DNA of 64,000 nucleotides, taken from NCBI GenBank assembly GCA_030145305.1, contig JAQYVX010000011.1:1-64000 (forward strand). The letters run 5' to 3'. This DNA comes from Halarcobacter sp. (GTDB lineage Bacteria > Campylobacterota > Campylobacteria > Campylobacterales > Arcobacteraceae). Below the pieces are notes generated by a model. The model was not told the origin of the DNA. It ran no database searches and was given only the letters and a program-made list of their open reading frames with translations. This document shows, piece by piece, positions 45,722-55,769 of the stretch (position 1 is the stretch's first letter; each line of letters opens with the position of its first letter). Both the position numbers and the translations under genes were made by a program.

Positions 45722-47451
45722 AAGAAATTATAGATTTTATAAATGCTATAGAGGTTGAAAAATCTGCTTTTTTTAAACAATTAAAATGTTCAAAAGAAGA
45801 AGCAAAAATATTACAACATATTACAAAAGAGTATATTACAGGAAGAGAAACTCTGATTGTAATTGATATTTTGTCAGAGTTTTATGATGTAAAAACATAT
45901 GCACATTTACATCATATACAGCTTATAAAATCACTTTTAGAATTTGGTTGGTTAGTACAAAATAGCTTTGATCATACAAGACTTAGTGATATGTCAAAGT
46001 TAGAGCTTTTAAATTCAGCAGTTACTCTTTCCCCTACGTATTTAAAGCTTTTAGAAAAAGGTTCTTTAGAGTTTGTTTTACCTGAGATTAAAGAATATGA
46101 AGATCACTTAGAGTATTTACAAGACCAATTTTTTAGAATAGATTTAGCTCAACAATTAAATTTAGTAAAAAGAAATTTTGATGAAAATTCACCAAATATT
46201 AATAGATTAAAATCAAAATTAACACTTCTTGAAAATAGAATTAGAGATAGAGTAAAAGAGACAACTACTGGTATTATGCTTGAGGATTTCTTTAAAACAA
46301 ATACCCTTAATGAACAAGAACAAATGTTATTTTTAGCCCTTTTAAAAGAAGAATATTCAGGAGGAGATGGAACAATTAGAGATATGAATTCTTTGATTGA
46401 TCTAGTTTCAAGCGATGATTATGAAAAAATAAAATATAGATCTTTACTTGAAGAAGGTTCAAATTTAGTTTCAAATGCACTTGTTGATTATGATGAGGTT
46501 TTAACGCCTTTTGGAGGGATTAATAGAAATTTTTATATTCCTGATGAAATTCTTTATAAAATTTCACATCCCACAAAAAAGAATACAAGAAATAGAAAAG
46601 TTAAACTTGATACTTTGATAAAAGAACAAGATACTTTTGAGTTAGTTTCTACAACTAAATCTTTAGATGATGTGGTTTTAAATGAAAAAACTAGAGGCGT
46701 TTTAGATGACTTATTAAAGCAAATGGACAAGAATGTTTTTAATCGTTTAAAACAATGGGGAATAAGAGATAAAAACAAAGGAATTGAAGCTAGAATTATT
46801 TTTTATGGCTTTGCCGGAACTGGAAAAACTTTAACTGCTCTTGCTTTTGCAAAATCTTTGAAAAGACAAGTTCTTAGTTTTGATTGTTCAAAAATTCTTT
46901 CAATGTATGTAGGTGAAAGTGAAAAAAATGTAAGAGGAATTTTTGATAAATATTATGAAATAAGGGATAAAAGTAAAGCTGAACCTATTTTACTTTTAAA
47001 CGAAGCTGACCAATTTTTAAGTTCAAGAACTACTTCAAGTTCAAGTGGAAGTGAAAAAATGCATAATCAAATGCAAAATATTTTCTTAGAGCAAATTGAG
47101 AAATTTGATGGAATATTAATAGCAACAACAAACCTCTTAGAATCATTAGATACAGCATTTTCAAGAAGATTTAACTACAAAATAGAGTTTAAAAAACCAA
47201 CTTTAGAACAAAGAAATAAATTATGGGAAAAATTACTTCCTAAAACTCTACCTTTAGAAAAAGATTTTGATATAAAAAAGTTAGTTAAATATGAATTAAC
47301 TGGGGGTCAAATTGAAATGGTTATAAAAAATACAGCTTTTAAAATTGCTGTTGAAGAGGAACCTATCTTTAGTGTAAAATCTTTTGAAGAACAAATAGAA
47401 AAAGAGCTAAAAGGCAACTTTGATTCTGAAAATAAAGTAGGCTTCTTTTAG
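45718..47451 (+). CDS. AAA+ ATPase, cytoplasmic, unknown role
   Basis: 577 residues. The C-terminal AAA+ module (about 350-550) has Walker A GFAGTGKT, a Walker B-like LLLNEADQFL in which the usual first Asp is Asn, sensor 1 IATTNLLESLDTAF and the Arg finger SRRFNYKIEF. The N-terminal 330 residues are helical with no recognised domain. Related classic-type AAA proteins are unfoldases or remodelers. The overlap with the preceding small membrane protein suggests membrane recruitment. It precedes the nuo operon by 168 bp. Confidence 0.85.
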   Translation: MKEIIDFINAIEVEKSAFFKQLKCSKEEAKILQHITKEYITGRETLIVIDILSEFYDVKTYAHLHHIQLIKSLLEFGWLVQNSFDHTRLSDMSKLELLNSAVTLSPTYLKLLEKGSLEFVLPEIKEYEDHLEYLQDQFFRIDLAQQLNLVKRNFDENSPNINRLKSKLTLLENRIRDRVKETTTGIMLEDFFKTNTLNEQEQMLFLALLKEEYSGGDGTIRDMNSLIDLVSSDDYEKIKYRSLLEEGSNLVSNALVDYDEVLTPFGGINRNFYIPDEILYKISHPTKKNTRNRKVKLDTLIKEQDTFELVSTTKSLDDVVLNEKTRGVLDDLLKQMDKNVFNRLKQWGIRDKNKGIEARIIFYGFAGTGKTLTALAFAKSLKRQVLSFDCSKILSMYVGESEKNVRGIFDKYYEIRDKSKAEPILLLNEADQFLSSRTTSSSSGSEKMHNQMQNIFLEQIEKFDGILIATTNLLESLDTAFSRRFNYKIEFKKPTLEQRNKLWEKLLPKTLPLEKDFDIKKLVKYELTGGQIEMVIKNTAFKIAVEEEPIFSVKSFEEQIEKELKGNFDSENKVGFF

Positions 47452-47619
47452 CCTATTTTAAAAAGAATTTAAAATATCATCTTAATCTCATTTAGTTATA
47501 TTAAAATTAACTTAAAATTAAACCTTAGAAAAAAATTAAAAGTAAGCTTCTTGCTTATAAGACAAGCTTTATAAGATATTAGATATTATCTAAACTAATA
47601 ATTAATTGAAGGATTAAAG

Positions 47620-48009
47620 ATGACACATATGGATTTTTCTCATCCGTATTTCGGTGTATTTGTAATGTTTATACTTACCTTTGGGGCATTTATAGCAATT
47701 GTATGGATTGCAAGAGTTGTAAGTAGAAAGCTTGCACGTCTTGATACTGAGAAGCTTAAAGTCTCACTTTATGAGTGTGGACCTGAGGTTACAAAGCAAC
47801 CAAATAGTATATCCGTTCAGTTCTATTTGATGGCACTACTATTTATTCTATTTGACATAGAAATCATATTTATGTTCCCGTGGGCAATTAACTTTAAAAT
47901 TCTTGGCTGGTTTGGATTTGTAGAGATGGTTCTATTTATTCTTTTACTTACTATTGGATTTATCTACGCATGGAAAAAAGGAGCCCTTGAATGGCACAGC
48001 ATAAAGTAA
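47620..48009 (+). CDS. nuoA: NADH-quinone oxidoreductase subunit A
   Basis: 129 residues, three membrane helices. Conserved polar loop YECGPEV (about 48-54) with TM segments at about 10-30, 63-83 and 95-115. First gene of the nuo operon, part of the membrane arm near the quinone site. RBS GAAGGA. Its 3' end overlaps nuoB by 19 bp. Confidence 0.96.
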   Translation: MTHMDFSHPYFGVFVMFILTFGAFIAIVWIARVVSRKLARLDTEKLKVSLYECGPEVTKQPNSISVQFYLMALLFILFDIEIIFMFPWAINFKILGWFGFVEMVLFILLLTIGFIYAWKKGALEWHSIK

Positions 48010-48500
48010 ATTATTTACAAGATGGTGGAGCTCCAATCGCTCTTACTACGGTTGATAAATTAGTAAATTGGGGAAGGTCAAACTCCTTATGGCCTTTAAC
48101 ATATGGCTTAGCCTGTTGTGCTATTGAAATGATGGCAACAGGAGCTTCAAGATATGACTTTGATAGATTTGGAACAATTTTCAGGGCAAGTCCTAGACAA
48201 GCAGATGTAATTGTTGTTGCTGGAACATTAACAAAAAAACATGCAGAATTTATGAGAAGATTGTATGATCAAATGCCTGATCCTAAGTGGGTAATTTCGA
48301 TGGGTTCTTGTGCAAATACAGGAGGTATGTTTAATACCTATGCAACTGTTCAAGGGGTTGATAGAATTATTCCTGTGGATATTTATCTTCCAGGATGTGC
48401 TCCACGACCTGAAACACTACAATATGCGCTTATGACACTTCAAAAGAAAATAAGAAGAGAGTCCATTTTTAGATCAATTAAGAAAAAAAGGTTAGTGTAA
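47991..48500 (+). CDS. nuoB: NADH-quinone oxidoreductase subunit B
   Basis: 169 residues. Carries cluster N2, the electron donor to quinone. Cys ligands: adjacent pair in [19 protein letters not shown] and LPGCAPRPE. The start lies inside nuoA (19-bp overlap), and the stop shares one base with nuoC's ATG, so the three are coupled. Confidence 0.98.
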   Translation: MAQHKVNYLQDGGAPIALTTVDKLVNWGRSNSLWPLTYGLACCAIEMMATGASRYDFDRFGTIFRASPRQADVIVVAGTLTKKHAEFMRRLYDQMPDPKWVISMGSCANTGGMFNTYATVQGVDRIIPVDIYLPGCAPRPETLQYALMTLQKKIRRESIFRSIKKKRLV

Positions 48501-49306
48501 TGAGAAAATATACGCCTAAACATGATGTTCAACATAAATCTTATTTCAATGATAGATTTTATGTAACCCCTCAAACTCCAAAGAAAAATCCAAATGAAGA
48601 TGAAGTTTACTCAAAAGATGTGGAAGCTTTAGAAAATAAATTTGAAATTTCAAAATCATATATAGAAATAGATGAATTAGTTGTGTATATAAATGCCCAA
48701 GATAATGTTTCAGTTCTTACATTTTTAAGAGATGAATTAGAGTATGAAATGCTAATGGAAATGTCGGCAATTGATTATATAGCACAAAGAGGTGGCTTTG
48801 AAATTTTTTATGAAATGTTATCTTTAACAAAAAGAAAAAGACTTAGAGTAAAAACTTTTATTAGACAAAAACAAACTATTGAGTCAGTTTATGATGTTTT
48901 TAAAATGGCAAACTGGGCTGAACGAGAAATGTATGATATGTATGGTGTAAAAATATTAAATCATCCAAATATGAAAAGAATTCTTATGCCTGATGATTGG
49001 TATGATTATCCTTTAAGAAAAACATATCCTCTGATTGGTGATGAAACAGCACAATGGTACGAAGTAGATAAAGTTTTTGGTAAAGAATATAGAGATGTAA
49101 TTGGCCCTGAAATTAGAGATTGTGCAAATATAGATAGATATGACACAGAACGTTTTTCAAGACTTGGTCATGAAGTACCATATGGAACTGATATTAGTGA
49201 TGGGAAGGAGCCTGATACTCCAATTTCATATCAAGAAGAAGGTGGAGTTCCTTTATATAGAAAACTTAAGCCAGAAGATTCTGTAACAATTAAAGAGAAA
49301 AGGTAA
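48500..49306 (+). CDS. nuoC: NADH-quinone oxidoreductase subunit C
   Basis: 268 residues, larger than E. coli's NuoC part because of N- and C-terminal extensions. Core motif: [41 protein letters not shown]. Peripheral-arm subunit without cofactors. Separate from nuoD (not a NuoCD fusion). Confidence 0.95.
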   Translation: MRKYTPKHDVQHKSYFNDRFYVTPQTPKKNPNEDEVYSKDVEALENKFEISKSYIEIDELVVYINAQDNVSVLTFLRDELEYEMLMEMSAIDYIAQRGGFEIFYEMLSLTKRKRLRVKTFIRQKQTIESVYDVFKMANWAEREMYDMYGVKILNHPNMKRILMPDDWYDYPLRKTYPLIGDETAQWYEVDKVFGKEYRDVIGPEIRDCANIDRYDTERFSRLGHEVPYGTDISDGKEPDTPISYQEEGGVPLYRKLKPEDSVTIKEKR

Positions 49307-49311
49307 GTAGT

Positions 49312-50541
49312 ATGCAACAATCAGTAAATAGATTAAAACCTTTCTTTGAAAATATACATTTTGAGAGAGAAGATAACGCTATGATGGTTAACTTTGGTCC
49401 TCAACATCCTTCTGCTCATGGTCAAATGAGACTTATGTTGGAGCTTAAAGGTGAAGAAGTAGTGAAAGCTAGACCAGGTGTTGGATACTTGCATCGTGGT
49501 ATGGAAAAAATGGGTGAGAATATGATTTATAATGAATTCTTACCAACAACAGATAGAATGGATTATATAGCTTCAACTTCAAATAACTATGGTTATGCCT
49601 TAGCTGTTGAAAAATTACTTGGAATTGAAGTTCCTAGACGTGGAGAGATTATTAGAACTATGTTAGTTGAACTAAATAGAATGATTTCTCATGTTTTTTG
49701 GCTTGCTTGTCATGCTCTTGATGTGGGAGCAATGTCTGTATTTTTATATACTTTTAGAGATAGAGAATTCGCAATGGACTTAATCGAAGATTATTGTGGA
49801 GCAAGACTTACTCATAGTACAGTTAGAATTGGTGGAGTTCCTTTAGACTTGCCCGAAGATTGGTGCGATAAACTTGAAGCATATTTAAAAAATCAAGAAA
49901 TAGAAACAGCAAAATATGAAGGACTTTTAACAGAAAATAGAATCTGGAGAATGAGACTTGAAAATGTTGGTGTTATTAATGAACAAATGGCAAAAACATG
50001 GGCTTGTTCCGGGATTGTTTTAAGAGCTTCAGGTGTTAAATGGGATTTAAGACGAGAAATGCCTTATGGTTTATATCCTGAATTAGATTTTGATGTTCCA
50101 ATTGCAAGCACAGGTGATGCTTATGGAAGATACAAATGTCATATGAAAGAATTAGGTGAAACTACTAAGATTTTAAGACAACTAATTACAATGTACAAAA
50201 AAAGTGATTCTGCTCTTATGGCTCATGCTCCTGAGTATATCTCTGCAACAAAAGAAGATATTATGACTCAAAACTACTCTTTAATGCAACATTTTGTACT
50301 AGTAACACAAGGTATGAGACCTCCAAAAGGTGAAGTTTATGTAGCAACTGAGTCTCCCAAAGGTGAGCTAGGTTTTATGATTGTTAGTGATGGTTCCCCT
50401 TATGCTTATAAAATGAAGTTAAGAGCACCATCTTTTTGGCATACAGGACTTTTAGAAGACTTGCTTCCTGGTCACCAGTTAGCTGATGTTGTAACAATTA
50501 TTGGTAACCTGAATGTAGTGTTTGGCGAAATTGACCGGTAA
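49312..50541 (+). CDS. nuoD: NADH-quinone oxidoreductase subunit D
   Basis: 409 residues. Forms the quinone-binding cavity with NuoB. Starts its core with [35 protein letters not shown] and [10 protein letters not shown] are present; C-terminal [23 protein letters not shown] and VVFGEIDR ending. Full length and unbroken. The TTG reading that overlaps its 3' end is not a real start for the next gene. Confidence 0.97.
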   Translation: MQQSVNRLKPFFENIHFEREDNAMMVNFGPQHPSAHGQMRLMLELKGEEVVKARPGVGYLHRGMEKMGENMIYNEFLPTTDRMDYIASTSNNYGYALAVEKLLGIEVPRRGEIIRTMLVELNRMISHVFWLACHALDVGAMSVFLYTFRDREFAMDLIEDYCGARLTHSTVRIGGVPLDLPEDWCDKLEAYLKNQEIETAKYEGLLTENRIWRMRLENVGVINEQMAKTWACSGIVLRASGVKWDLRREMPYGLYPELDFDVPIASTGDAYGRYKCHMKELGETTKILRQLITMYKKSDSALMAHAPEYISATKEDIMTQNYSLMQHFVLVTQGMRPPKGEVYVATESPKGELGFMIVSDGSPYAYKMKLRAPSFWHTGLLEDLLPGHQLADVVTIIGNLNVVFGEIDR

Positions 50542-50551
50542 AAGGAAAAAT

Positions 50552-50845
50552 ATGAAAAGATATGATTTAAGACCATTAAAAGATAAGTTTTATGACAGAA
50601 TGTTAGAGCTTATGGATAAAGATATTAAAGATGGTGAAAATGCAATTTTCCTTTTTGAAATTGGTGATTTCTCTCCTATCCAAAAATCTTCTGATGTAAT
50701 TTTAGAAGCGGGATATACATTAATGAATTCCATAAAATTCAATGAAGTAGATTGGACAATTGTTGTAAAAAAAGTTAAGCCAGAAGTTGCTGTAATAGAT
50801 GATAGTCCAGCCGAAGAAACAAGTAAAAAAATAAGTGAAGAGTAA
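50552..50845 (+). CDS. Small subunit in the NuoE position (Campylobacterota type)
   Basis: 97 residues. It sits where nuoE should be but has no thioredoxin-like 2Fe-2S domain and no Cys at all. It resembles the short protein reported for Campylobacter (Cj1575c) and Helicobacter (HP1264): RPLKDKFYDRMLELMDKDI, EIGDFSPIQKSSDVILEAGYTLMNSIKF and WTIVVKK. The tail is acidic. Probably a structural adaptor of complex I that serves a non-NADH donor. ATG 50552 is chosen because AAAAGGAAAA lies just before it. Confidence 0.85.
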   Translation: MKRYDLRPLKDKFYDRMLELMDKDIKDGENAIFLFEIGDFSPIQKSSDVILEAGYTLMNSIKFNEVDWTIVVKKVKPEVAVIDDSPAEETSKKISEE

Positions 50846-50847
50846 AC

Positions 50848-51660
50848 ATGAATATTAAAGAAATTATAGCAAAAAGCGATTATATTATTACATTTGGGTC
50901 ATTTTTATCAGCCGATAATGAGCAAATCCAAGAAGCAATTATTCAAGCAATTGCTAAGAATTCAGCAGAGTTTGTATATATGCATCCAATTGATAATGTT
51001 GATTTAAAAGTTTATTATTCACAGTTTATTAAATATGAAGCTGGAAGTGAAGAGGGAATTTCTGCACTACTATTAGATACTTTTGTTAAATCAAGCAATG
51101 AAAAAATTCAAGCTTATTTAGATGATTTAGATATTGGATATATTTCTGCTGAAAGTAGTGCAGGTGAAGAAGAGTTTGAAGAAGCTTACGAAAAGTCTTT
51201 AGAAAAAAAACAGAAAACTTTGATTTTAGGACGAGATATTTTTACACATGAAAGAGTTGAAAATATTACAAAAATATTATCAGTAATTAGAAAATATAGT
51301 GATTTGACTGTTATATCGCTAGAAGAAGAGTATCAGTATATTTTAGATGAGATTTTAAACGAAAATCTTGAAGAACCAAAAGAATTACATTCATACAATG
51401 GCACAGTTGTATATAGAACTTATGGAAATGAAAACACAGATATTATAGTTGGAAGTGAATCTTTTGCAAGAATTGCTAAAGTAGCTAATGACGATGAGGT
51501 TCTTGTTAATTGTATGGGTGATAAAATTAAAAAAACTTTTGTTGTTAATAAGGACTTGTATGGAACGATTGCACTTTGTGCAATGAAGAGTGATGATTCA
51601 AATTGTTTATCTCAAGGGTATAGGTATAAACAAGTAAAAATTGAAAAGGTTGATGAATAA
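50848..51660 (+). CDS. NuoF-position subunit, paralogue of the NuoG C-terminal half
   Basis: 270 residues, the counterpart of Cj1574c/HP1265. No NADH or FMN Rossmann-type motif and no Cys cluster as in true NuoF. By eye it is collinear with NuoG about 370-820: SDYIITFGSFLSAD with SNFVISLGSYLKSD, VYMHPIDN with IYFHPIAD, GRDIFTHERVENITKIL with GEDLFTHPQSENLAKLC, and YRYKQVKIEK with YRYSKAVIKK. It therefore looks like a partial NuoG duplication filling the NuoF position. Electron donor is thought to be reduced flavodoxin in related species. Confidence 0.85.
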   Translation: MNIKEIIAKSDYIITFGSFLSADNEQIQEAIIQAIAKNSAEFVYMHPIDNVDLKVYYSQFIKYEAGSEEGISALLLDTFVKSSNEKIQAYLDDLDIGYISAESSAGEEEFEEAYEKSLEKKQKTLILGRDIFTHERVENITKILSVIRKYSDLTVISLEEEYQYILDEILNENLEEPKELHSYNGTVVYRTYGNENTDIIVGSESFARIAKVANDDEVLVNCMGDKIKKTFVVNKDLYGTIALCAMKSDDSNCLSQGYRYKQVKIEKVDE

Positions 51661-54137
51661 TGAGTGATTTAATTACATTAACAATAAATGACAAAACCCT
51701 TCAAGCAAAAGAGGGTGACTCAATATTAAACGTTGCCCGTGCAAACGATATCTTTGTTCCAGCAGTTTGTTATTTAACAAGATGTTCTCCTACTTTAGCC
51801 TGTAGATTGTGTCTTGTTGAAGCTGATGGAAAGCAAGTGTATTCTTGTAATGCAAAAGTAAAAGAAGGAATGGTAGTCTCAACTGAAACTGCAAATATCG
51901 CTAAAGAAAGACGAGCTATTATGGAGGTTTATGATGTAAACCATCCTTTGCAGTGTGGAGTTTGTGACCAAAGTGGTGAATGTGAACTTCAAAACTACTC
52001 TTTATATATGAAAGTAGATTCGCAAAAGTATACTATAAAAGATGTGGCAAGACCAGCTGCTTCTTGGGGTGTTATGAAATATGACCCTGGATTATGTATA
52101 GTTTGTGAAAAATGTGTAACTGTTTGTAAAGATATGATTGGTTCAAATGCTTTAAGTACAGTTAAACGTGGTGCTGATGCAATTGAAAAAACATTTAAAG
52201 ATGAAATGCCAAAAGATGCATATGCCATGTGGAATAAGCTTAATAAATCACTTATTGGCTTTGAAGCTGATAATTGTACAGATTGTGGCGAGTGTATTTC
52301 AGTTTGTCCTGTTGGAGCTTTAGTTTCTGCTGATTTTCAATATAAATCAAATGCTTGGGAATTAAATAAAATCCCTGCTGCTAATCCTCATTCTTCTGAT
52401 TGTGCATTTATGTATTATGAAACAAAGCATACTTCATTAGAAGATCCAAGCCCTAAAATTTATAGAGTTACAAATGAACATCATTATTCAACTATAAATG
52501 GAGCTGCAAGATTTGCTTATGATTTTGAGAATAAAGTAAAAGAAAAAGATGAAAAAGCATTTAACAAAGCTGTTGAAGCATTTAAGAAAGCAAAAACTAT
52601 TAAGTTTAATTCATATATTACAAATGAAGAAGCTTTTATCTTACAATCAATTGCTAAAAAAACTGGTGCAAAACTTGTAAATAAAGATGCCTTTAACTAT
52701 AAAAAGTTTTTAAATGCATATTCAACAGTTTCAGAACAGGCTTTATACTCTTCAAGTTTGACTGAAGTTCATGATTCTAATTTTGTTATTTCTCTTGGTT
52801 CATATTTAAAATCAGATTTACCAAATGCAAGATATGCCTTTAATAACTTAGTTACTACAAATAAAGGAAGTGGTATTTACTTCCATCCAATAGCTGACCC
52901 AGTTATAGAAAAAATTGGTAAAAAAGGTAAAACTACAGAGTTTATTTATCATAAACCCTTATGTGAAGAGTCAATTTTATATTTTATTTTAAATAGATTT
53001 GGAAAAAAATTACCAGAAAATATTCAAGTATATTTAGACTCATTTAAAGAAACAAGAAAGAAAACAATAGTTGAAACAATAAAAGAGACTGTTGTAGAAA
53101 TTGTGAAAGATGAAGAAACAGGGGAAGAAAAAGAAGTTAAGAAAATAGTTCCTAAAAAAGTTAAAACAGAAGTTGAATTTGAATATACAAGACTTCTTGA
53201 TAATATAGGACAAGATGAAAGCTTCCTTGAAACTATTGATACTTTAATTGCTAAAGTTGATACTTATTCATTAATGGTAGGAGAAGATTTATTTACTCAT
53301 CCCCAAAGTGAAAATCTAGCAAAACTATGTGGATTAATTGATAAATATACAGATTTTTCTCTTGTGATTATTCCTTCACAAACAAATACTCTAGGAGTTA
53401 GTTTACTTTGTGATATTGAGGAAAATATAGATGGCTTTACTGTAGGATACAACGAAAAAGCAGATTTCCAATTAAGTGCTTTAGGTGATGGAGATTTAGA
53501 TATTCCCGCACTTAATCAGCAAGAAGGAACATTTACTAATATTGATAAAAAAGTAATACCTACAAATGCAGCACTTCCATATAATGGCTATACCTTAAAT
53601 GATATTGCAAATGAAGTTTTAGGTTTAGATATTGAACATACAATTGAATACACTGAATTACTTCCTGAAGCTAAAGGTTTTAAATCAATTCATTTTGATA
53701 AATTACCAAACTATTTTGGAAATGATAGAGTTGAATATAGAGGTTACTCTTTAAATTCAACTTCTAGTGAAACTATAAAAAATGAACAAGTTGAAGAGAT
53801 AAAAACAAAAGTTTTAGAAGCAAATGAAAATGAGTTTATAATTTATAGAGCTAATCCAATTAATCAGTTTAATGAATTTACAGCAATTGCTCATGAATTT
53901 GCAGAAAACTTACAATCAGGAATTTTTGCTTCGCCTAATTTATTAGAAAAGTTAGAAGTTAAAGAGGGTGAGCGTGTAAATGTAGTTTCAAATGGTCTTG
54001 AAATGAATTTAATTATTTACTGTGATAATCAAATTGCAGGAGATATAGCATATGTTTCAAACTTTGAAAAAGATTTGGATACACGAAGCTTATTTGACAC
54101 ATACAGATATAGTAAAGCTGTAATTAAAAAGGCATAA
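51660..54137 (+). CDS. nuoG: NADH-quinone oxidoreductase subunit G
   Basis: 825 residues. N-terminal plant-type 2Fe-2S domain (CYLTRCSPTLACRLC...YSC), then HPLQCGVCDQSGECELQ, two 4Fe-4S motifs CIVCEKCVTVC and CTDCGECISVCP, and a degenerate molybdopterin-type domain. An unusual Lys/Glu-rich insert (about 460-505, KKTIVETIKETVVEIVK...) splits the C-terminal domain. Carries electrons toward NuoI. The start overlaps the stop of the preceding gene (TAATG). Confidence 0.95.
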   Translation: MSDLITLTINDKTLQAKEGDSILNVARANDIFVPAVCYLTRCSPTLACRLCLVEADGKQVYSCNAKVKEGMVVSTETANIAKERRAIMEVYDVNHPLQCGVCDQSGECELQNYSLYMKVDSQKYTIKDVARPAASWGVMKYDPGLCIVCEKCVTVCKDMIGSNALSTVKRGADAIEKTFKDEMPKDAYAMWNKLNKSLIGFEADNCTDCGECISVCPVGALVSADFQYKSNAWELNKIPAANPHSSDCAFMYYETKHTSLEDPSPKIYRVTNEHHYSTINGAARFAYDFENKVKEKDEKAFNKAVEAFKKAKTIKFNSYITNEEAFILQSIAKKTGAKLVNKDAFNYKKFLNAYSTVSEQALYSSSLTEVHDSNFVISLGSYLKSDLPNARYAFNNLVTTNKGSGIYFHPIADPVIEKIGKKGKTTEFIYHKPLCEESILYFILNRFGKKLPENIQVYLDSFKETRKKTIVETIKETVVEIVKDEETGEEKEVKKIVPKKVKTEVEFEYTRLLDNIGQDESFLETIDTLIAKVDTYSLMVGEDLFTHPQSENLAKLCGLIDKYTDFSLVIIPSQTNTLGVSLLCDIEENIDGFTVGYNEKADFQLSALGDGDLDIPALNQQEGTFTNIDKKVIPTNAALPYNGYTLNDIANEVLGLDIEHTIEYTELLPEAKGFKSIHFDKLPNYFGNDRVEYRGYSLNSTSSETIKNEQVEEIKTKVLEANENEFIIYRANPINQFNEFTAIAHEFAENLQSGIFASPNLLEKLEVKEGERVNVVSNGLEMNLIIYCDNQIAGDIAYVSNFEKDLDTRSLFDTYRYSKAVIKKA

Positions 54138-54138
54138 C

Positions 54139-55128
54139 ATGGAAATAGGATTTATTATTGAAACGGTAGTAAAAGTAGTTGTCGTTCTTTCGGTATTAGC
54201 TTCCATAGCAGCTTTTACAACATACATAGAAAGAAAAGTCTTAGCTTATATGCAAAGACGACATGGACCTATGAATGTTGGACCGCATGGGGTACTACAA
54301 TTAGCAGCAGATGGAATAAAACTTTTTACTAAAGAAGATTTTATCCCTCAAAATGCAGTAAGACCTATATTTATGATAGCTCCAATTATCACAGCAGCAA
54401 CAGCATTTATTGCAGCAACAGCTGTTCCCTTTTTCCCAGAATTTGAACTTTTTGGATATACAGTACGACCTATTATTGCAGATGTAAATACTGGGGTGCT
54501 ATTTGTTATGGGAGTTGCTTCTGTTGGACTTTATGGACCATTATTAGCAGGTATGAGTTCTGCTAACAAATGGGCACTTTTAGGAGGTGCTAGGACAGCT
54601 ATTCAACTTTTATCTTATGAAGTTGTTTCAGGACTTGCACTTTTAGCTCCACTTATGATGGTTGGAAGCTTATCTTTGATTGATATAAACAATTATCAAA
54701 TGGGTGAAAATTATTGGTTAGTAGTTTATCAACCTTTAGCTTTTATTCTTTTTGTAATAGCAGGATTTGCTGAAACAAATAGAACACCTTTTGATTTACT
54801 TGAGCATGAAGCTGAAATTGTTGCAGGATATGCAACTGAATACTCAGGTATGAGATGGGGAATGTTCTTTATTGGAGAATATGCAAATTTATTTACAATT
54901 TGTTTCTTGATTTCGCTTATTTTCCTAGGTGGATTTAATGATATGTGGTTTATACCTGGTGGTTTAGCGATTATATTAAAAGTTATGATGTTGATTTTCT
55001 TCTTTTTATGGACAAGAGCTTCTTGGCCACATATTAGACCTGACCAATTAATGTGGTTATGTTGGAAAATTTTAATGCCATTATCAGTAATTAATATTTT
55101 AATTACTGGCTTTGTAATGATGTTTTAG
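54139..55128 (+). CDS. nuoH: NADH-quinone oxidoreductase subunit H
   Basis: 329 residues, eight membrane helices. Quinone channel subunit, connecting both arms. Conserved AAFTTYIERKVLAYMQRRHGP, GGARTAIQLLSYEV and polar loop ETNRTPFDLLEHEAEIVAGYATEYSG are intact. Two bases after nuoG. Confidence 0.97.
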   Translation: MEIGFIIETVVKVVVVLSVLASIAAFTTYIERKVLAYMQRRHGPMNVGPHGVLQLAADGIKLFTKEDFIPQNAVRPIFMIAPIITAATAFIAATAVPFFPEFELFGYTVRPIIADVNTGVLFVMGVASVGLYGPLLAGMSSANKWALLGGARTAIQLLSYEVVSGLALLAPLMMVGSLSLIDINNYQMGENYWLVVYQPLAFILFVIAGFAETNRTPFDLLEHEAEIVAGYATEYSGMRWGMFFIGEYANLFTICFLISLIFLGGFNDMWFIPGGLAIILKVMMLIFFFLWTRASWPHIRPDQLMWLCWKILMPLSVINILITGFVMMF

Positions 55129-55136
55129 GAGTTAAT

Positions 55137-55760
55137 ATGGGATTAGATAAATTAAAAGATAGAAATATTGCTGTTGGGGATTATATCAATATTTTAGAAG
55201 ATGAATATCCTAAAACTGGATGGGAAGAATTTAAGCAAGTAACTAGAAGATCTGTAAAAGGTGAATTATTTGGTGGGCTTAAAATTGTATGGAAAATGAT
55301 GACAGGTGCTCTTTTTAGAGATGAAATGCATACGGTTTCATATCCACAAGAAAAACTTCCAATAACAGCTAGATATAGAGCTGTTCATAAATTACTCGCT
55401 CTTCTAGAATCAGGGGAGAATAGATGTATTGGTTGTGGGCTTTGTGAAAAAATTTGTATTTCTGATTGTATTAGAATGGATACAAAAATTGATAAAAATT
55501 CAAGAAAAGAAGTTTTAGAATATAGTATTAATATGGGTAGATGTATTTTCTGTGGTTATTGTGCGGAAGTATGTCCCGAACTTGCAATTGTTCATGGTGG
55601 AAGATATGAAAATGCAAGTGAACAAAGAGCGCATTTTGCGTTAAAAGAGGATTTATTAACTCCACTTGATAAATTATCACAACAACAAGAGTATCCTGGT
55701 TTTGGTGCTGTATCTCCTGATGCAGACGAAAAAATCAAGAAAACTCCATTGTCATATTAA
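55137..55760 (+). CDS. nuoI: NADH-quinone oxidoreductase subunit I
   Basis: 207 residues. Two 4Fe-4S clusters: CIGCGLCEKICISDC (about 98-112) and CIFCGYCAEVCPE (about 137-149), the latter with standard CxxCxxCxxxCP. N-terminal amphipathic region contacts the membrane. The first motif has CISDC rather than CP after the third Cys. Confidence 0.97.
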   Translation: MGLDKLKDRNIAVGDYINILEDEYPKTGWEEFKQVTRRSVKGELFGGLKIVWKMMTGALFRDEMHTVSYPQEKLPITARYRAVHKLLALLESGENRCIGCGLCEKICISDCIRMDTKIDKNSRKEVLEYSINMGRCIFCGYCAEVCPELAIVHGGRYENASEQRAHFALKEDLLTPLDKLSQQQEYPGFGAVSPDADEKIKKTPLSY

Positions 55761-55769
55761 GGAGGGAAG

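Noticed and set aside
50522-50551. TTG start inside nuoD for the NuoE-position gene
   Set aside because: The RBS AAAAGGAAAA lies downstream of that TTG and directly before ATG 50552.
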